Shown here: positions 25,201 to 37,401 of the stretch, piece by piece
Layout: each line of letters begins with the position of its first letter
Position numbering within the stretch: the first letter of the stretch is position 1
NCBI GenBank assembly: GCA_019914945.1
Contig: CM034106.1
Coordinates: 10,912,501 to 10,976,500, forward strand
From: Typha latifolia
Lineage: Eukaryota > Streptophyta > Magnoliopsida > Poales > Typhaceae
Direction: 5' to 3'
Length of the DNA stretch: 64,000 nucleotides
Translations under genes and position numbers: made by a program
Notes under the pieces: model-generated
Told to the model about the DNA's origin: nothing
What the model saw: only the letters and a program-made list of their open reading frames with translations
Databases searched by the model: none

Positions 25201-27808
25201 GTCTACACTTTTTCGTAATAGGAACCGGAAACAAATTTCTAGAACTGGCATGTTGTTATTATTCCTGTTATGGTCACAAAAGTCTTCTTCCACATCCTAA
25301 CATCCTACATCAGTAGAGACTAGAGAATGATTTCCTGATTAGTTGGGTCACATTGATGCTAATTATGCTGAATGGAGATATATTTGGTACCTGTGAAGTA
25401 CAGTACAATGTTCTATAGCTAATCATTCTGCAATTTATAACCTTGCAGGTTGGGTTAACCGTTTTGCTAATGCTGGTGATACTGCCATGGTAGTTGCAGG
25501 GAACACAGCATTCCGGGTGAGAAACTGAGTCTTTTTTTGTTGTTAATTGCCAGTTTGCCACTATCTGTGCTGATTTTGCTTTTATTTATTTTTTTCAAGA
25601 TAAGTAGATCATGTCAGCATCTTATTCCTGGTAAGAACTTCTAGTTTAAATGTCACCTGTGTATGTCACAGCAATTGTTGGCTAAAATCCTACTCCTAAG
25701 CTTTGGGGTAGTTGGCATGTGGGTAAAGTATGTTATAGGCTTATAGCTACCTGGATAAAGATCAGTTGCTCTAGTAGTTACTTCATGCGGATCATAATAT
25801 CACTACATGTGTAATGTGTAATTCATACTTTCCCTCCGCATATTTGAATATTTTATTTTAAAGCAAATCAAGTGTTGTAGGATTTGTTTCATAGTGTGCA
25901 TGAGTCATTTAAAATGTCCATCCTATGGTAAGACAGAAACTTGCTGTAGCAGCATCCTATTATCAGTAATGTTTATATAATTGTGGTTGAGTGAAAGGAA
26001 AATCCTTTGCAGTCAACTAGATGTATAATTCTGATCATCAGCATTTACCCAGTGGCCTCCCTTTATATCAATTTCAGTTTCGACATACTATTTGTTCATG
26101 TGAAGATCACTTTTGCAATCTTGGACCTAAACCAGAGCCTTTTGAGTCCCCCATCATTGCTGCATAAACCCTTATTCATATCTAAATAATTTTTTTCTAG
26201 TTGCAGAAAACTTTATGCATATCTAAATATATTCTTTTCCAGGAGATAATATAACATTGTTTTGACTGATGACCAACTTTTATTTAGTGTCATTTGGACC
26301 CTAATTTTGATTTTAGTATTTATGTCATCCATAGATATGACTCTATGCTATCAATACAGATATTTATGTAAGAGCCTATAACCTTGATAGTACGTTACTA
26401 CTTTCATCAGTTAACCAACTTGAAACTGGTCCTCTATTAGATGTAAAATAAAGGATGCCTAGGCTCCTAGCAGAAATAGACAAGCTTGGACATTTTGATA
26501 TCAGCCAAATCCAATCTCCACCTGAGATGCTGGTAAACCTAGTTATACTGAAGAGATTATCAAGAGAATTGTGCTTTATTAAGTATGATGATGATGTAAA
26601 AACATAAGCAACATTAGTTCATCTGGATTACCTCTTCTGACCAAGTCTTCACCCTAATTATATCCTTTTGCAAATATGCAGCTTATCCAGACGATTTGTG
26701 CAACTTTATGTCCCTACAGGGATCTGCGACATAGTTTCTTATTTAGATGTTGATTTTTATGTTATTTTCTTTAAATACAATACTCACTGGAAAATCTGTA
26801 TCTTGTTGCATAGGGGTGAAAACGGGTCGGATTAACTCCGACCCGACCCGTTATCCGACCCGACTCGGATCGGATTCGGATAGAAAATTTCTATCCGATT
26901 CGGATTCGGATTCGGATACGGATAGAATTTTTGAAAAAAATTCGGATACAGATTCGGATACGGGTCAGATATATTTTTCGGATTCGGATACGGATATCGG
27001 ATATCCATTTATCCGCATATTTTTTTAAATGATTTACAGTTTTTAGTTTGCTTATTTAAATAGTAAGTATTAATATTATTACTAATAATACGTTATATAT
27101 TATTTATAGAGATTAATTTCTCTAATTTTATATATTTGACATACAAAAAAATTATTTGTTATAAAACTCTTAATAATTTTGTGTTAATTATATTTAAATA
27201 AAATATTATAATTATTTTAAATTTAATCAATATTCGTTTAAGATCCGATCTTTTATCCGAAAATTATCCGTATCCGTTTAGTTAGGATATGGTTTTAAAT
27301 TTTACTATCCGTCTAATATCCGTATCTGAATCCGTATCCGAACTAAAAATACGGATCCAGATATGGGTTGAACACTATCCGATCCGTATCCGATCCGTTT
27401 TCACCCCTATTGTTGCAATATCTATTTGCATGGGGCATGCTTATCTTTTTTTGGTTAAGCTGCAAATTGATTTGCATGCTCTTTTCAGCTTTCATTAGGC
27501 ATTGGGCATGAATTTGTTTGTTGCTACTCTTGTTAATTTTGCAGTTTAGGCAAGCTAAGACGGAGATTGTGACTGCCAGCAAAGTAGCATACAGATTCAT
27601 GGCTGGTCTAACCACAAATTCACCAGCCACACCCGAGTCCCCGAGCAATTCTAATAGAGGTACCCCTAGATTCCAGGGTACATGGTTCAAGAACATCATG
27701 TCGGTTGGCGCAAAGCCATCAAGTAGTGAATCAGATTTACCACAGGATGTTGATGACACACTTCCATTACAGCGACAGAAATCTGCAGAGCATTCAACAC
27801 ATGATTGA
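22286..27808 (+). CDS. DeSI-like PPPDE peptidase (deSUMOylating/deubiquitinating isopeptidase-like)
   Basis: Exons 22286-22420, 24313-24574, 25449-25516 and 27545-27808 join in frame to give 242 residues. The PPPDE cysteine-peptidase fold spans about residues 1-140. The catalytic pair is visible as His41 in GGIFHSAVQVYG and Cys115 in LLAKNCNHFCD, both in their conserved family contexts, and LPGWVNRFAN follows as in DeSI-2 proteins. Members remove SUMO or ubiquitin from targets in the cytosol or nucleus; which modifier applies here is unknown. The C-terminal 80 residues are Ser/Pro-rich and probably disordered. The ATG at 22286 is chosen because the frame upstream has no ATG, only the untranslated GAA repeat. 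Introns are long (1.9 kb, 0.87 kb and 2.0 kb), and intron 3 contains a complete hAT-type MITE. Confidence 0.94.
26811..27409. mobile_element. hAT-type MITE (599 bp) with perfect 8-bp target duplication
   Basis: The element begins TAGGGGTGAAAACGGGTCGG and ends with the inverse complement TAGGGGTGAAAACGG followed by one mismatch, so the first 15 bases of the inverted termini are identical. Both flanks carry TTGTTGCA (26803-26810 and 27410-27417), an 8-bp duplication diagnostic of hAT transposition. Sub-terminal regions hold many copies of GGATTCGGATA-like motifs in both orientations, and the centre is AT-rich. It has no transposase and so is non-autonomous. It lies in intron 3 of the DeSI-like gene, away from both splice sites. 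Confidence 0.93.
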
Positions 27809-28041
27809 ACTAGTGTGTTTGGTGATTCTGTGAAATCATTGTCACCGTTACTTGAAAGTGTACCAGTAGTCACAAATTTCTTTTAACCAAGACATATTCA
27901 TGCTTGGAACGAACTATGAAGTTCTATTTTAAATTGTCTCTACATTGTCTTTACAATCTGAAAGAAAACATTAAACACTCATGTATTAAAATTGATCCAA
28001 ATTTACACTCGTCATACAACACCTTATGTTCTTGGCTTTCA

Positions 28042-28233
28042 TCAAAATGGATTTCTGTTCAGGATGCGGCTGCTGTGGATAGCTCTCAATAGCATCGAGG
28101 CGATGGAGTGCACGGCACTTGTCGCTATCCGGCCCTTTATTTGTCCTCTTTTTGGTATGGGCCTCCTTCCTCCAAATCCAACGCCGTCGCCTAAAGCAGC
28201 TGCAAGGAGAGCTGGGGCAGCCTTGCTGTTCAT
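28042..28233 (-). CDS. Small putative protein of 63 residues
   Basis: ATG at 28233 to TGA at 28042 encodes 63 residues beginning MNSKAAPALLAAALGDGVGF. A basic PIPKRGQIKGRIA segment and an SAVHSIASML segment follow. The N-terminus is Ala/Leu-rich and could be a short hydrophobic or targeting segment. GC content and codon use are higher than in the flanks, and a TATAAATA box lies 113 bases upstream on the same strand. The gene converges on the DeSI-like gene, with 233 bases between the two stops. The KRG-QxK core resembles small uncharacterised plant proteins I recall, but no function can be given. Two overlapping ORFs in other frames are weaker candidates. Confidence 0.55.
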   Translation of the reverse strand: MNSKAAPALLAAALGDGVGFGGRRPIPKRGQIKGRIATSAVHSIASMLLRAIHSSRILNRNPF

Positions 28234-28345
28234 CGTAGTAGTCTGGAGAGGTAAGCAACCTGTGTGGAGAGAGTTTGGGAAGGACTTTGTGATTGCACTA
28301 TGATCTTGCTGGTGAACTTACTTTAGTGCAGCCCCTTTTGGTCTT

Positions 28346-28353
28346 TATTTATA
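28346..28353 (-). promoter_or_regulatory. Candidate TATA box of the 63-residue gene
   Basis: TATAAATA on the minus strand, 113 bases upstream of the ATG at 28233, in a GAGTATAAATAAAG context. Confidence 0.5.
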
Positions 28354-29240
28354 CTCTCACAAGCAGCACTAGGACTTTACTTTATTATGCTTGTTGCGCT
28401 ATTGGGGTCGCAAGCCAGCGAAGCTGTTGCCTGTTCAAAGATTCCGTGGGTCGATAAAAGATTGGACTCTCCTGATATTTTCCAAGCTTGACTGTGAGTA
28501 TAATCCAAGAGTCAGACGTTGAATTTATTCAGAATTGCGATGGTCCTAGGCTTGGGCTTGTTGTGTTTGGTCTTCGAACTCGTGCAGGCCCTGGATCTGG
28601 TGGGTTTTTTTTTAAATTAAAAAAAATCCTAGAGCCGACCTATAGGGAGCTACAGGAAACAAAATTCTGGGTGCTGGATAGGGTTTATGGTAGGGTGAGC
28701 TGTTATGTTTCAAAGTGTATAGCTTTGAAAACTATGAGCGGTATCCTGGCAGCTTCTTTGTGGGGAAGGCGGTGCTTGTTTTATGCAGCAGGACTGCTAG
28801 TTTCTTTAATTTACAGGGCCATCCACATGCAACCCTGAAGCTTTCGGCAACTCTTGCAGTATGAAATTTAGGCAGAGCTCTTTCCCCCACACTAACCGCC
28901 TAATTTTTTTAAGCATTCGTAGGCCTCCTATTAGGCTAAGATGAATCTCATCTGTAGAGAGAGCTCTGGAAGATTATTTGCGTATGGAAACTAGGTAAAG
29001 ATCATCTTTTTACAGCCGTATATTTTTAAATTTTGTAAAATACCACTATATATTTTAAAAAACTAAGGGGACCATGGCCGCCGCCCCTCTTGCTTTTATG
29101 TACTTTGGCTCCGCCGGTGTCGTCGATGTTCGGCGCACCATATTCCAAGTTCTAGAAGAAATTTCTCCCACAGTTTTGAGATAGCAAAGCCGTGTGAGCG
29201 AAGTGGTTTTGTAGCCGTCGCCCGTGGCTGGGCTGTTGTT

Positions 29241-29270
29241 GGGCTGGGCTGGGCTGGGCTGGACTGGACT
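29241..29270 (+). repeat. Pentanucleotide array (GGGCT)4(GGACT)2
   Basis: Six head-to-tail pentamers, four GGGCT and two GGACT, at the edge of a GC-richer patch. Confidence 0.9.
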
Positions 29271-29371
29271 ACTCATTGGGCTTCTCTTAGCTTAGTGATT
29301 AGCCGAGCACTGTTGATCATGCCAACGTATCCAACTACTCCATTGGTCTACTTGGCCTGCTCAAATTCTAT

Positions 29372-29523
29372 GGCTCCTTATAATATCACTTTGATAATGA
29401 CTGATACTTTTCGGTAAGTGTGATCAATGCATTAACGCACATCTAGTGGCTCCTTATAATATCACTTTGATAATGACTGATACTTTCCGGTAAGTGTGAT
29501 CAATGCATTAACGTACATCTAGT
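29372..29523 (+). repeat. Two-copy 76-bp tandem duplication
   Basis: Copies at 29372-29447 and 29448-29523, each starting GGCTCCTTATAATATC, differ at only about two positions (TTCGG/TCCGG and CGCAC/CGTAC). The near-identity indicates a recent event. Confidence 0.95.
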
Positions 29524-31836
29524 GGCTTATTAAGTGCTCAATCGCTTGACATAAGTAGAGGGATAGAAAGATAATCATTTGAACAAGCCTCTTTAAAATA
29601 TAACACTAACAACAATGAGCATAAAAATTAACGGAACAACTAACCTCGACAGAGGAAAAAAAGGCGCAAGAGAGCTTGACATTTTCAGCAGCTATCGCAA
29701 CCTCTGCTGACCAGAGCACGCTTTGCCCTGCATTCACTGGCCTATAGCAGTGAGCAAGCTGACGGATAAATAAAGCAACAAGAGTAGCAATGTAGGGGAT
29801 CCCTCACACAGAAGAAGGAAGATAGGAGAAAACCCTAGCAGACCCACTATTAGGGCATTAACAATAGTATAAGATAAGAGCTCAATGTGACTTTCATGTG
29901 GAGTCCTGGACCCAAGCTTGTTGCATAAGCGACCTAAATAATCCAAATTCGTAGAAGAAAAATAGACCTTTCACCTTTGCTTGCAATTTGCTTGGACAAA
30001 ATCCGTACCCAGCCCGCTTAGATCAATCAAGAGACTATTAACGCAAACAGATGTCTCCAAAAATAACCTTAATCCCATGCAAGGAATGTAACGCGTTAGA
30101 TAGTTCCAGACACTCTCCTATACCCTATGAAGTGTGACTTGCCAACTACAACGCGTAATGCTTAATTTGTTTCTATAACAATGCAACCATACCAGGAGTG
30201 ACCATTTAACAACTAGCTACGTTACTTTTTGGATGTTTATAGCACGAAGAAAGCTCAACAACCAAACCATGTGTGAAACTTAATTTGAAACCGATAAATT
30301 TGCACATTAATTTTTCAGCTACGTATCTTTTCTAAGATCATCCATGATTAGCATGAACACTTCCCAGATGTCAGTCTCCATCCTTCTTGTTCACCAGTGA
30401 CTTTCCTACTTGTTCTAAGAGTGACATTGTCATCCAGGCGCCCGACATGCAGCGCTAAACATGCTGAAGTCCCCACATCCAGGAAAGTAACTCTCGAGTC
30501 AAGAGGAGTGTGAGGAGATGATGAAACTGAAGAAAGGAGAGGTGCTAAAATAAGTGTGAGCTCTCAGATTGGCAGCATAAAGAGGCAACAAAGAGAACAG
30601 AAGCTTGCAGAAACAAACACAGAGCACATCACTTTGTGTCCCCTATTCCTACCTCCATCCCACGTGATCAATTTGGTCCCCAAGCTGATCCAAATGTGGG
30701 CCTAAATCTAAAATTTCCAGCAGTGATGTTTTTATCATTTTGCGACGACAGAATGCGAGGCAATGCAGGGTTAGTCCATGTTGTCATAGTTGTTGTTTCT
30801 ACCTCAAATCATGTCTCTCAAGAGAAATATTCTGAGGCCTAAATATGACTCTTCTATTAGTGTTTGTTGGATATAATAAATGAATAATGCCTTAGTCTCA
30901 CTGCCCTCACATCCAGAATCGGATATGGAAACACTACACTCAGAATGTTATTGAACAAGTCAGATGTCAAGGCCCTACTATTGTCTCCTCTGGAATCTGA
31001 CAATTTGCATTGCCACTGTTTGCAGATACCCATCAGTTTTCATGTTCAATGGCCTGTGACAACCACTTATTTCTGCTGCAAAGTTTGTCAGCGGAGAGCC
31101 TTGGTTATCAATAAGGAATGTGAACAAATACATCATAAGCCACCATAACAAGACATTGGATCTTGTTCTAAGTTGGAACATTTTACGAAATAATGGATTA
31201 CTATCCTGATATCAGTCAAGGCTTCTTTCTTGTACGCCTGCAGTTGGATGACTCAGTCGTTCTCATTAGGCTAGACTAATGCAAAAGAGATGTCTGGAGC
31301 TGCTTCCATAGCTTAGTTTCCTCTGATTTCATTTCATTATACTATATGGGTTTGCTTTCTTGCACTCAAAATTCCATCGAAAAAAAACTCTCTTTTCCTT
31401 CAAGGTTGGCAGGAAATGGATATATTGGGCAATTTCATGCTTGAGATAAATACATCATTAAGGAGATAGTTTTCTTTTTTTTTAATATTAGGATGACGCC
31501 ACAAACCTAAAGCTAAAGTAGAAGTGACCTCAATTATTGCCATTAAACTAAAAGAACCTAACTTGGTCCACTAGATGAGATGCTGTACTTAAGACCCTTT
31601 GCGTAGTGGCATCTGATTTAGTAATTAGATGTTTAAATAAAGCATACAAACATGGATGAAATATAAGTAAAGTTTTCCTGTTATTTCAAAAATCTACAAG
31701 TAACCATTCTCCTAATGGCTCAAAATCGACACAGTCTTCTGTGGATTTACATGAGAAAATCTAAGAACAAGATAGAGAAATGATATAGTAGAAGCCTTGT
31801 TCAAGGACCCTTTGTTAATTTCTTTGCAGGCCTCCA

Positions 31837-32656
31837 TTAGATGTACTGTCCCTGAACAAATTAATACAAGTGATCAGAAGAATTCAAGCGAAAAGTCCAG
31901 AACAGTTAAAAAAAGAATCATATTTATGATACTCACATTTGATCTTTTGCAGTAAAGAATTGCATCATGAACAGCACTATCAGCATTTCCTCTGCACCAT
32001 TCCATGCTCGAAAACCCAGCGTTCTTCCTCGCAGAATTTGCGGCCGAATACTTGCTGATGCTTGCGGACTTTGAAGAGAACAACCGCAACTCCTTAACCT
32101 TCTTATACAAGGGCAGAAGAAAGAACAAGTACTTCAGCAAAATCTTCTTTGGAGATTTCGTGCAACTCCTCAACAGAGGAGACTTGGACTTGTTTCCTCT
32201 TCTGGAGCTAACACTCTTGGATGAGCATGAGCTCGTAGAAATGGGCGTGCTCTGCGCCGAGAGAAAGAGAGGCGAAGAATTCCCCGAGATGGGTCGAGAA
32301 AGAAGAGCTTTACAAGAGCTTACGGATTGAGACCTGCTAAAGAATGAATCACAAGAGTTGCAGACTTGCTCATCCTTCGGTGGGCTACTGAACTGAGATG
32401 GAAGAATGAGACCATTGGAAAAGATTTTGTCTGCATGGACTAGCTCTGGAGATTGTGCACCGGGGAGATTGAAATCAAAGTCATGGGAATCACTAGTCCA
32501 ACGCATTGAGAAGAAATCTGGATCCATATCAATAAAGGAGCTACGATCGAAGGATTGGCTAAGGCTATTCTCTAAAAAGTCTAAGGAGGGCTTCTTGCTC
32601 CTTAGCCAACCGTAAGAGAAGCTAGTGTCACAGAGCTGTTGTTGTGAAGCATCCAT
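31837..32656 (-). CDS. Probable membrane-associated kinase regulator (MAKR6-like)
   Basis: Exon 1 (32656-31937) gives 240 residues and ends in phase 0 at a GTGAGT donor. A 15-base terminal coding exon (31851-31837) after TTGTTCAG adds GQYI and a stop, for 244 residues in all. The N-terminus has the MAKR motif FSYGWL followed by SLDFLENSLSQSF, FIDMDPDFF, and ADKIFSNGLILP. The middle is Ser-rich. A strongly basic patch (SPKKILLKYLFFLLPLYKKVKEL, about residues 167-190) would bind acidic phospholipids, and the conserved C-terminal segment AVHDAILYCKRS follows. MAKRs are plant plasma-membrane tethered modulators of receptor kinases (BKI1-related). A MAKR lying 10 kb from a receptor-kinase array is probably coincidence. 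ATG at 32656 is the first in frame and is well placed. If exon 2 is not spliced, the read-through adds about 20 unrelated residues. Confidence 0.82.
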
Positions 32657-35600
32657 GGGAGAGTTTGGAAGGAAGACTTTAGCTATAGCAGCTCAATAGA
32701 TACGAGTGGTGATAAAGATGAATAGAGGCAGGCGTGAGAAAGAAATAGGGGGAGGCATGATGAACGACAAACAAAGATGTCCACATCCTTTGACCATGTT
32801 GATGGATCAAATGTTCCATGATGCCCCTGCTTTTTAACTATTATATTATCAAATCATTCTGGGGAAATGTACTTTTGCGGTGGCATGCGTAGTTTGTCAC
32901 GCATCTTTTTATGGAGTGAGAAACCTTGAGGACATTTTCTTTTGAAGCAATTCTTTTAGTGAGAAACAACCACAAATTTATCATAAATGATTATAGATGG
33001 AATAAAACTATAATATATTATACTTTCATCTCTATTATATCACAAATGTAGCAATTTATAACATCAATTATCCCAAGTTGCGAGGATCATGTGAAGTATT
33101 TCCCAAGTTGCGAGGATTTGCTTCACTTAATTTTACTACCCACAAAAAAAAAAAAAAAAAAAGTAGCTCCAATGTGGAATGGGAATCGTTAGGTGACCTA
33201 ATTGTTTGGACGGGAGGACAAGTAAGCAATTTTGAATTCTTCCAGTATACTGAACACTCAAATGGAAGAATCTGCATTAATTTATGGGACTTGAAAAGGA
33301 TTCAAGACGTTCTGCTTAACCTATCCAAGTCTTATTAATTATTGTATTCATTATGTGCTAATCAGTCGGGTGGGTGAGATAAGGCCATTAGAAGGATTTA
33401 ATTTGTTTGTAAAGCATCTTTGGTAGCCAAGGATCATAATCTTCAGAACCAGATGGAGCCGTCTATCTATTATAATCAAACACTTAGTGGGATGTTTCGA
33501 TTCCTTTGTGGAAACGATCTCATCTTTAGATTTGATGCCTCACAAGCATATAATAAGTTATGTTCTTATTGCAACATTGCAACATGGATCATGGAGCAGA
33601 AATCTATACAACTAGACACAGAAACACTAAATTAGATTATTTATTTTGTAGAAGGTGGATGCATAAGTACCTCTCTGGACCCTGCAACATTTCCCATGCC
33701 ATTTGCCGGAAAAGTGAGGGCGGCAACCGCCTGGATTCCTTTATTTCTTTAGATTAACTTTCCCTTTGAGCGGCAGACAATTTGAATTAAAAAAGTCCAA
33801 GAATTATAGAGTTGAATGATTCATTAAAAAAAAATATTTGAGTTTGCTAGAAACAATTTAAGATAAGCATGTGGGTACCTTTTCTTTTCTTTTCTTTTTC
33901 TTGAGAAAGTAACTGGTAGTAGAATTATTCTAAAAACAGATTGTCATTAAATTATCTTTAGTATTAAATAAGTCACTACTTCTAGTCTAATATTTTCTTC
34001 TGGTATCCATTATATTTTTCTAAGTTACTTGTGAAGCTGCAAGGATCAATATATCACCATAACAATATCATTGAATAGAAGGCTGTAGTAGAAACATTTT
34101 AGCAATAATTTCTTTCTTCTTTAATTGCTTAATAGCATCTGTTTTACACTTGAAGTATTTAACAAGTCATACATAATGATCAAGATGGCATAGTAGTATT
34201 CGAGCTAGTGAGCTGCACTGTATGATGAAATATAGTTCTCAAAAAAAGAAAATAAAACTTACAATAAAATATTTTTCTCAAAAAAAAATATTCCTTTCTT
34301 TCTCTTGCGAAAGAAAAAGAAAAAGATAAAAGAGACAGTTTTGTGCCATTCTATTGTGGAGAAATCGAGAAAAGTTCAGGCATGCTATAGTGGACAGCAG
34401 AGGAACTGAGCTTTTATTCCTTTTAATGCACTTGAGAAGAGCAATAAAAGAAAAAGGTAAAATATATAAGAAAACTGAAACCCCACTTATCTTTTATCAG
34501 ATTCATACAAAAAGCTGCCAATAAACAAAATAAAAGCACTATAGCATTCCCATCCTATTCTCTAAAAAATAAACAATTGGCAAGCTAAAACTCAATTTAA
34601 TAGATTGTTAAAACAAAGGAATAGAGAAAAGAAGGAAGAAACCAAGAGGGTGATATTGATAGTGTTAGCTGTAAAAGGAAAACGTGAGCAAGAACTAAAC
34701 TGTGAACAAGCAAATTCTGTAATGGACCACATGAATTATATATGAACTGCAACGAAAAACTAAGACTCGCAAGAGCTCTTAGCCTCTGTAAGTTCCAAAA
34801 GGTACATAGACAATGGAGGCTCAAGCTATATCCTCCTTTTGTTCACAAATTGTGATGCCTACCTGGATTGGACCTAATCAAGGCAGTGAGCTATCTAAAG
34901 ACTCATAATTCTGTTGCCTTGTGTGAAATTTGAAATAGAGAAATAAAGGTTCCTTTCCTCTAAAGTACATCATCTCTTTCCCGGTACACATGCCAAAGCA
35001 AACAATCACTAATCTTATAAAGAGGTTTTAAATAAATGCTACTGCACAAGGATTTCACAAGCATATGGTATGTGAAAGGCAAGATCTACCTAGTAAATAT
35101 TATCCACGTCACTGGACAGATTGTTTGTTTCAATAATTCGATCAAACCTGTAACCGCATGATAACAAACCTTGTCATTACAGTAATATGATCTCATCAAA
35201 TAATGTATCCAAATATTTGTTGGCATTCCAGAGTTCAACATCAGATTAGATAAAATGTCACCATCAGTACAGCCTAAAAAAATCTTGTTCTTCTCTATAA
35301 CACTATCTTTGTTCTCACCTTTTGGATAACTCAATGTTCTATGTACATGTGAGCAAGCTGCAGCTTCAAATACTAAACTTACAGACGAGTGGAGTCTCAT
35401 CCACCACTTGTTGAATATATATTGTACATGGTGGATTAGACAAACATTAATGTATAACAAGAAGAATAAAGCAAAGACCTGTCGAAGGGCATATCAATAA
35501 TTATTGCATGGTAACCCATAATAGATTTATCAAGAGAAAGCTGTAATTCTTTCCTTGTTCTTGGGATGGATTTGAACTTCTTATTTTTTTCAAGATGATT

Positions 35601-36729
35601 GTTATCCATGGACAGGTAAAGTATCAAAATAAGAGTGCAAAAACTACTGACATAGGGAAGAATGGGAACTAAATAAAGAAACAACTAAAGTAGGAGATTA
35701 TGAAGATGAATAATATGTGTAATTTTTCTTCTAGAGATGTGGGAGCTACATCAAACTAATTTGCGATAGGAGTCAGAACTTCTGACTTCTACTGGAAAAG
35801 AGGAGTCTCTGCCACCGGATATAAGTGATTCATAGGATGCTTCAACTTGTACTAATGTTTAGTCGGAATAAGAACAATATTGATGGTATGACTATCATAG
35901 GAGTTAATTTTCTTGTTTTTCTCCCAAATCTTTACAATATATATGATTATCTCTTAAATTGTCAGCACTGTAATGATGTAGGTTTATCCTTGAAATCTTT
36001 AATTAGTCTACTAAATTAACTAGAAAGGTTGAATCACCTGATATACTGATATATCACCTAACCTAATGCATTGATAAATAATGTGACAAAGATTGATTTG
36101 ATAAGGAAAAATTGAGATGAGACATGTTAAACATATATTCCATTTTCAACAGTAGAGCCTGCAGCATGGAAAGCATACCTCGCAATTCATAAACCTTTAC
36201 AAAGAACTTTCTGACGAAGAATTTAACCTCAGAAGAATAAAAATATAGCTAAAGTTCATATAATGACAATGATTTCAACCTCATAGAATAGTAGCGAAAT
36301 TTGTAACACAATAGATATATTGCAAAATATCATGCATCAAAACTGCAGAATGCTGTCAATTGAAATCTTACTAATTAATCCATTCTTCCAAAAGTAAAAC
36401 CAGATAACAAGGGAGAGGTAGAGCTCTGTCTTGAACTATAAGTTGTACAACATTGCTCTGAATGAAAAACAATACAAGATAATCTTGCTGAAGCTTCAGA
36501 TCCGAAGATGCACAGCATTGCTAAATACGAGATTGTGAGATAGGAAAAGAATGACATTCTAAGGGTGTGAGGACATTGTAGGCCCAAGCACAAGAACAAC
36601 AAGCCCAAACAAGGAATATTAAATGTGATAAGACATCATCAATAAGTGGTCGATGAAATTAGAGAGCAAATCAATTTACCTTGAGGTTGAAAATTTTTAA
36701 ATCCCATAAATTGCTCAGGAATCTTGACA
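32657..36729. other. Intergenic, MAKR promoter side to RBM18-like 3' region
   Basis: A direct repeat (TCCCAAGTTGCGAGGAT at about 33071 and 33102) is followed by a 19-base A tract (33144-33162). 33400-36100 is AT-rich and encodes nothing recognisable. 36150-36690 is probably 3' UTR of the RBM18-like gene, with a possible 3' UTR intron starting at a CAAG/GTAAAT donor near 36680. Confidence 0.45.
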
Positions 36730-37401
36730 TTAGCTGGTCCTTTGACATCTTTCCACAGAATGATCTTCATGGTTATCTGCAGTGCTACCTGTTTGTAGTT
36801 TTGGCCTTTTTGTGCTGCAGCTTTCTTCTTCTAGGGATTTTAACTTATTTTTTATAGCGGCAATCTTCGCACTGTAGTTAATTTGCCCTGATTTACCACA
36901 TGAAATGCTTGACTTTTTTGTGTCGGTGCCAGAATTGACAGAATTTACTGTGTCTGCCAAGTACTTCTCACTAGCAAACCGAACAACCAATGGGCGTCCG
37001 CATGCCAATTTGCCATTCATCTCTGTCTTTGCCAGTTGAGCTTCCTGCATACTCACTTCAAGAGACAAAGATCAGATTTTTGCACAATAAGTTAGGTCCA
37101 AGTTTGAAGCTTACCTCCTTAGTGTTGTACTGAATGAAGGCATATCCGCGTGGCTCTCCACGTCTAGGACCACGTGTATGCCACAAGAAATCCTCAGATA
37201 TAATCTTTCCAAAAGGAGAAAACATCTTGATAATGCTGGACCTGGAAATTAGATTTAAGCAAAATACAGGTTCAGTCATCTAGCTAAATAGAAGGGAGAT
37301 AGATGCTCTAGGGACTTGGACTTGGGGAAATGTTCTTACTCTGTGATTCTATGGTCAAGATTGCCTACATACAGTCTGCTTTCTGACTTATCATCAGTCA
37401 T
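36730..37401 (-). CDS. RBM18-like RNA-binding protein (single RRM)
   Basis: Coding exons 37401-37340, 37241-37115 and 37044-36730 join in frame to give 167 residues. The single RRM spans about residues 8-85, with RNP2 LYVGNL (10-15) and RNP1 RGYAFIQY (52-59). The signature FSPFGKIISEDFLWHTRGP and the following GKLACGRPLVVRFASEKYL are specific to the RBM18 family. The tail holds an INYSAKIAAIKNKLKSLEE helix that could be a short coiled coil, then a basic KRPKLQ. RBM18 proteins are conserved in eukaryotes but poorly characterised, so a role in RNA binding is all that can be claimed. ATG at 37401 sits 12 bases into its exon and is preceded by a CAG acceptor. A 5' UTR exon near 39400 is inferred, giving a 2-kb leader intron (37414-39399). 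Confidence 0.9.

Larger units (their letters stand above)
28360..31836. other. Intergenic, no supported gene
   Basis: Mixed-composition spacer. 28480-28840 is open on the plus strand for 116 codons but resembles nothing. 29080-29220 is GC-richer and may be a captured or decayed gene fragment. A 5-mer array (29241-29270) and a recent 76-bp tandem duplication (29372-29523) follow. 30400-30640 has a promoter- or leader-like composition without an ORF. Nothing else was recognised. Confidence 0.5.

Noticed and set aside
28488..28838. 116-codon plus-strand frame
   Set aside because: No recognisable domain or coding-like pattern, and it includes a run of T/A giving Phe and Lys repeats.
35086..35460. 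124-codon minus-strand frame
   Set aside because: AT-rich DNA, random-looking composition, no splice or promoter context.
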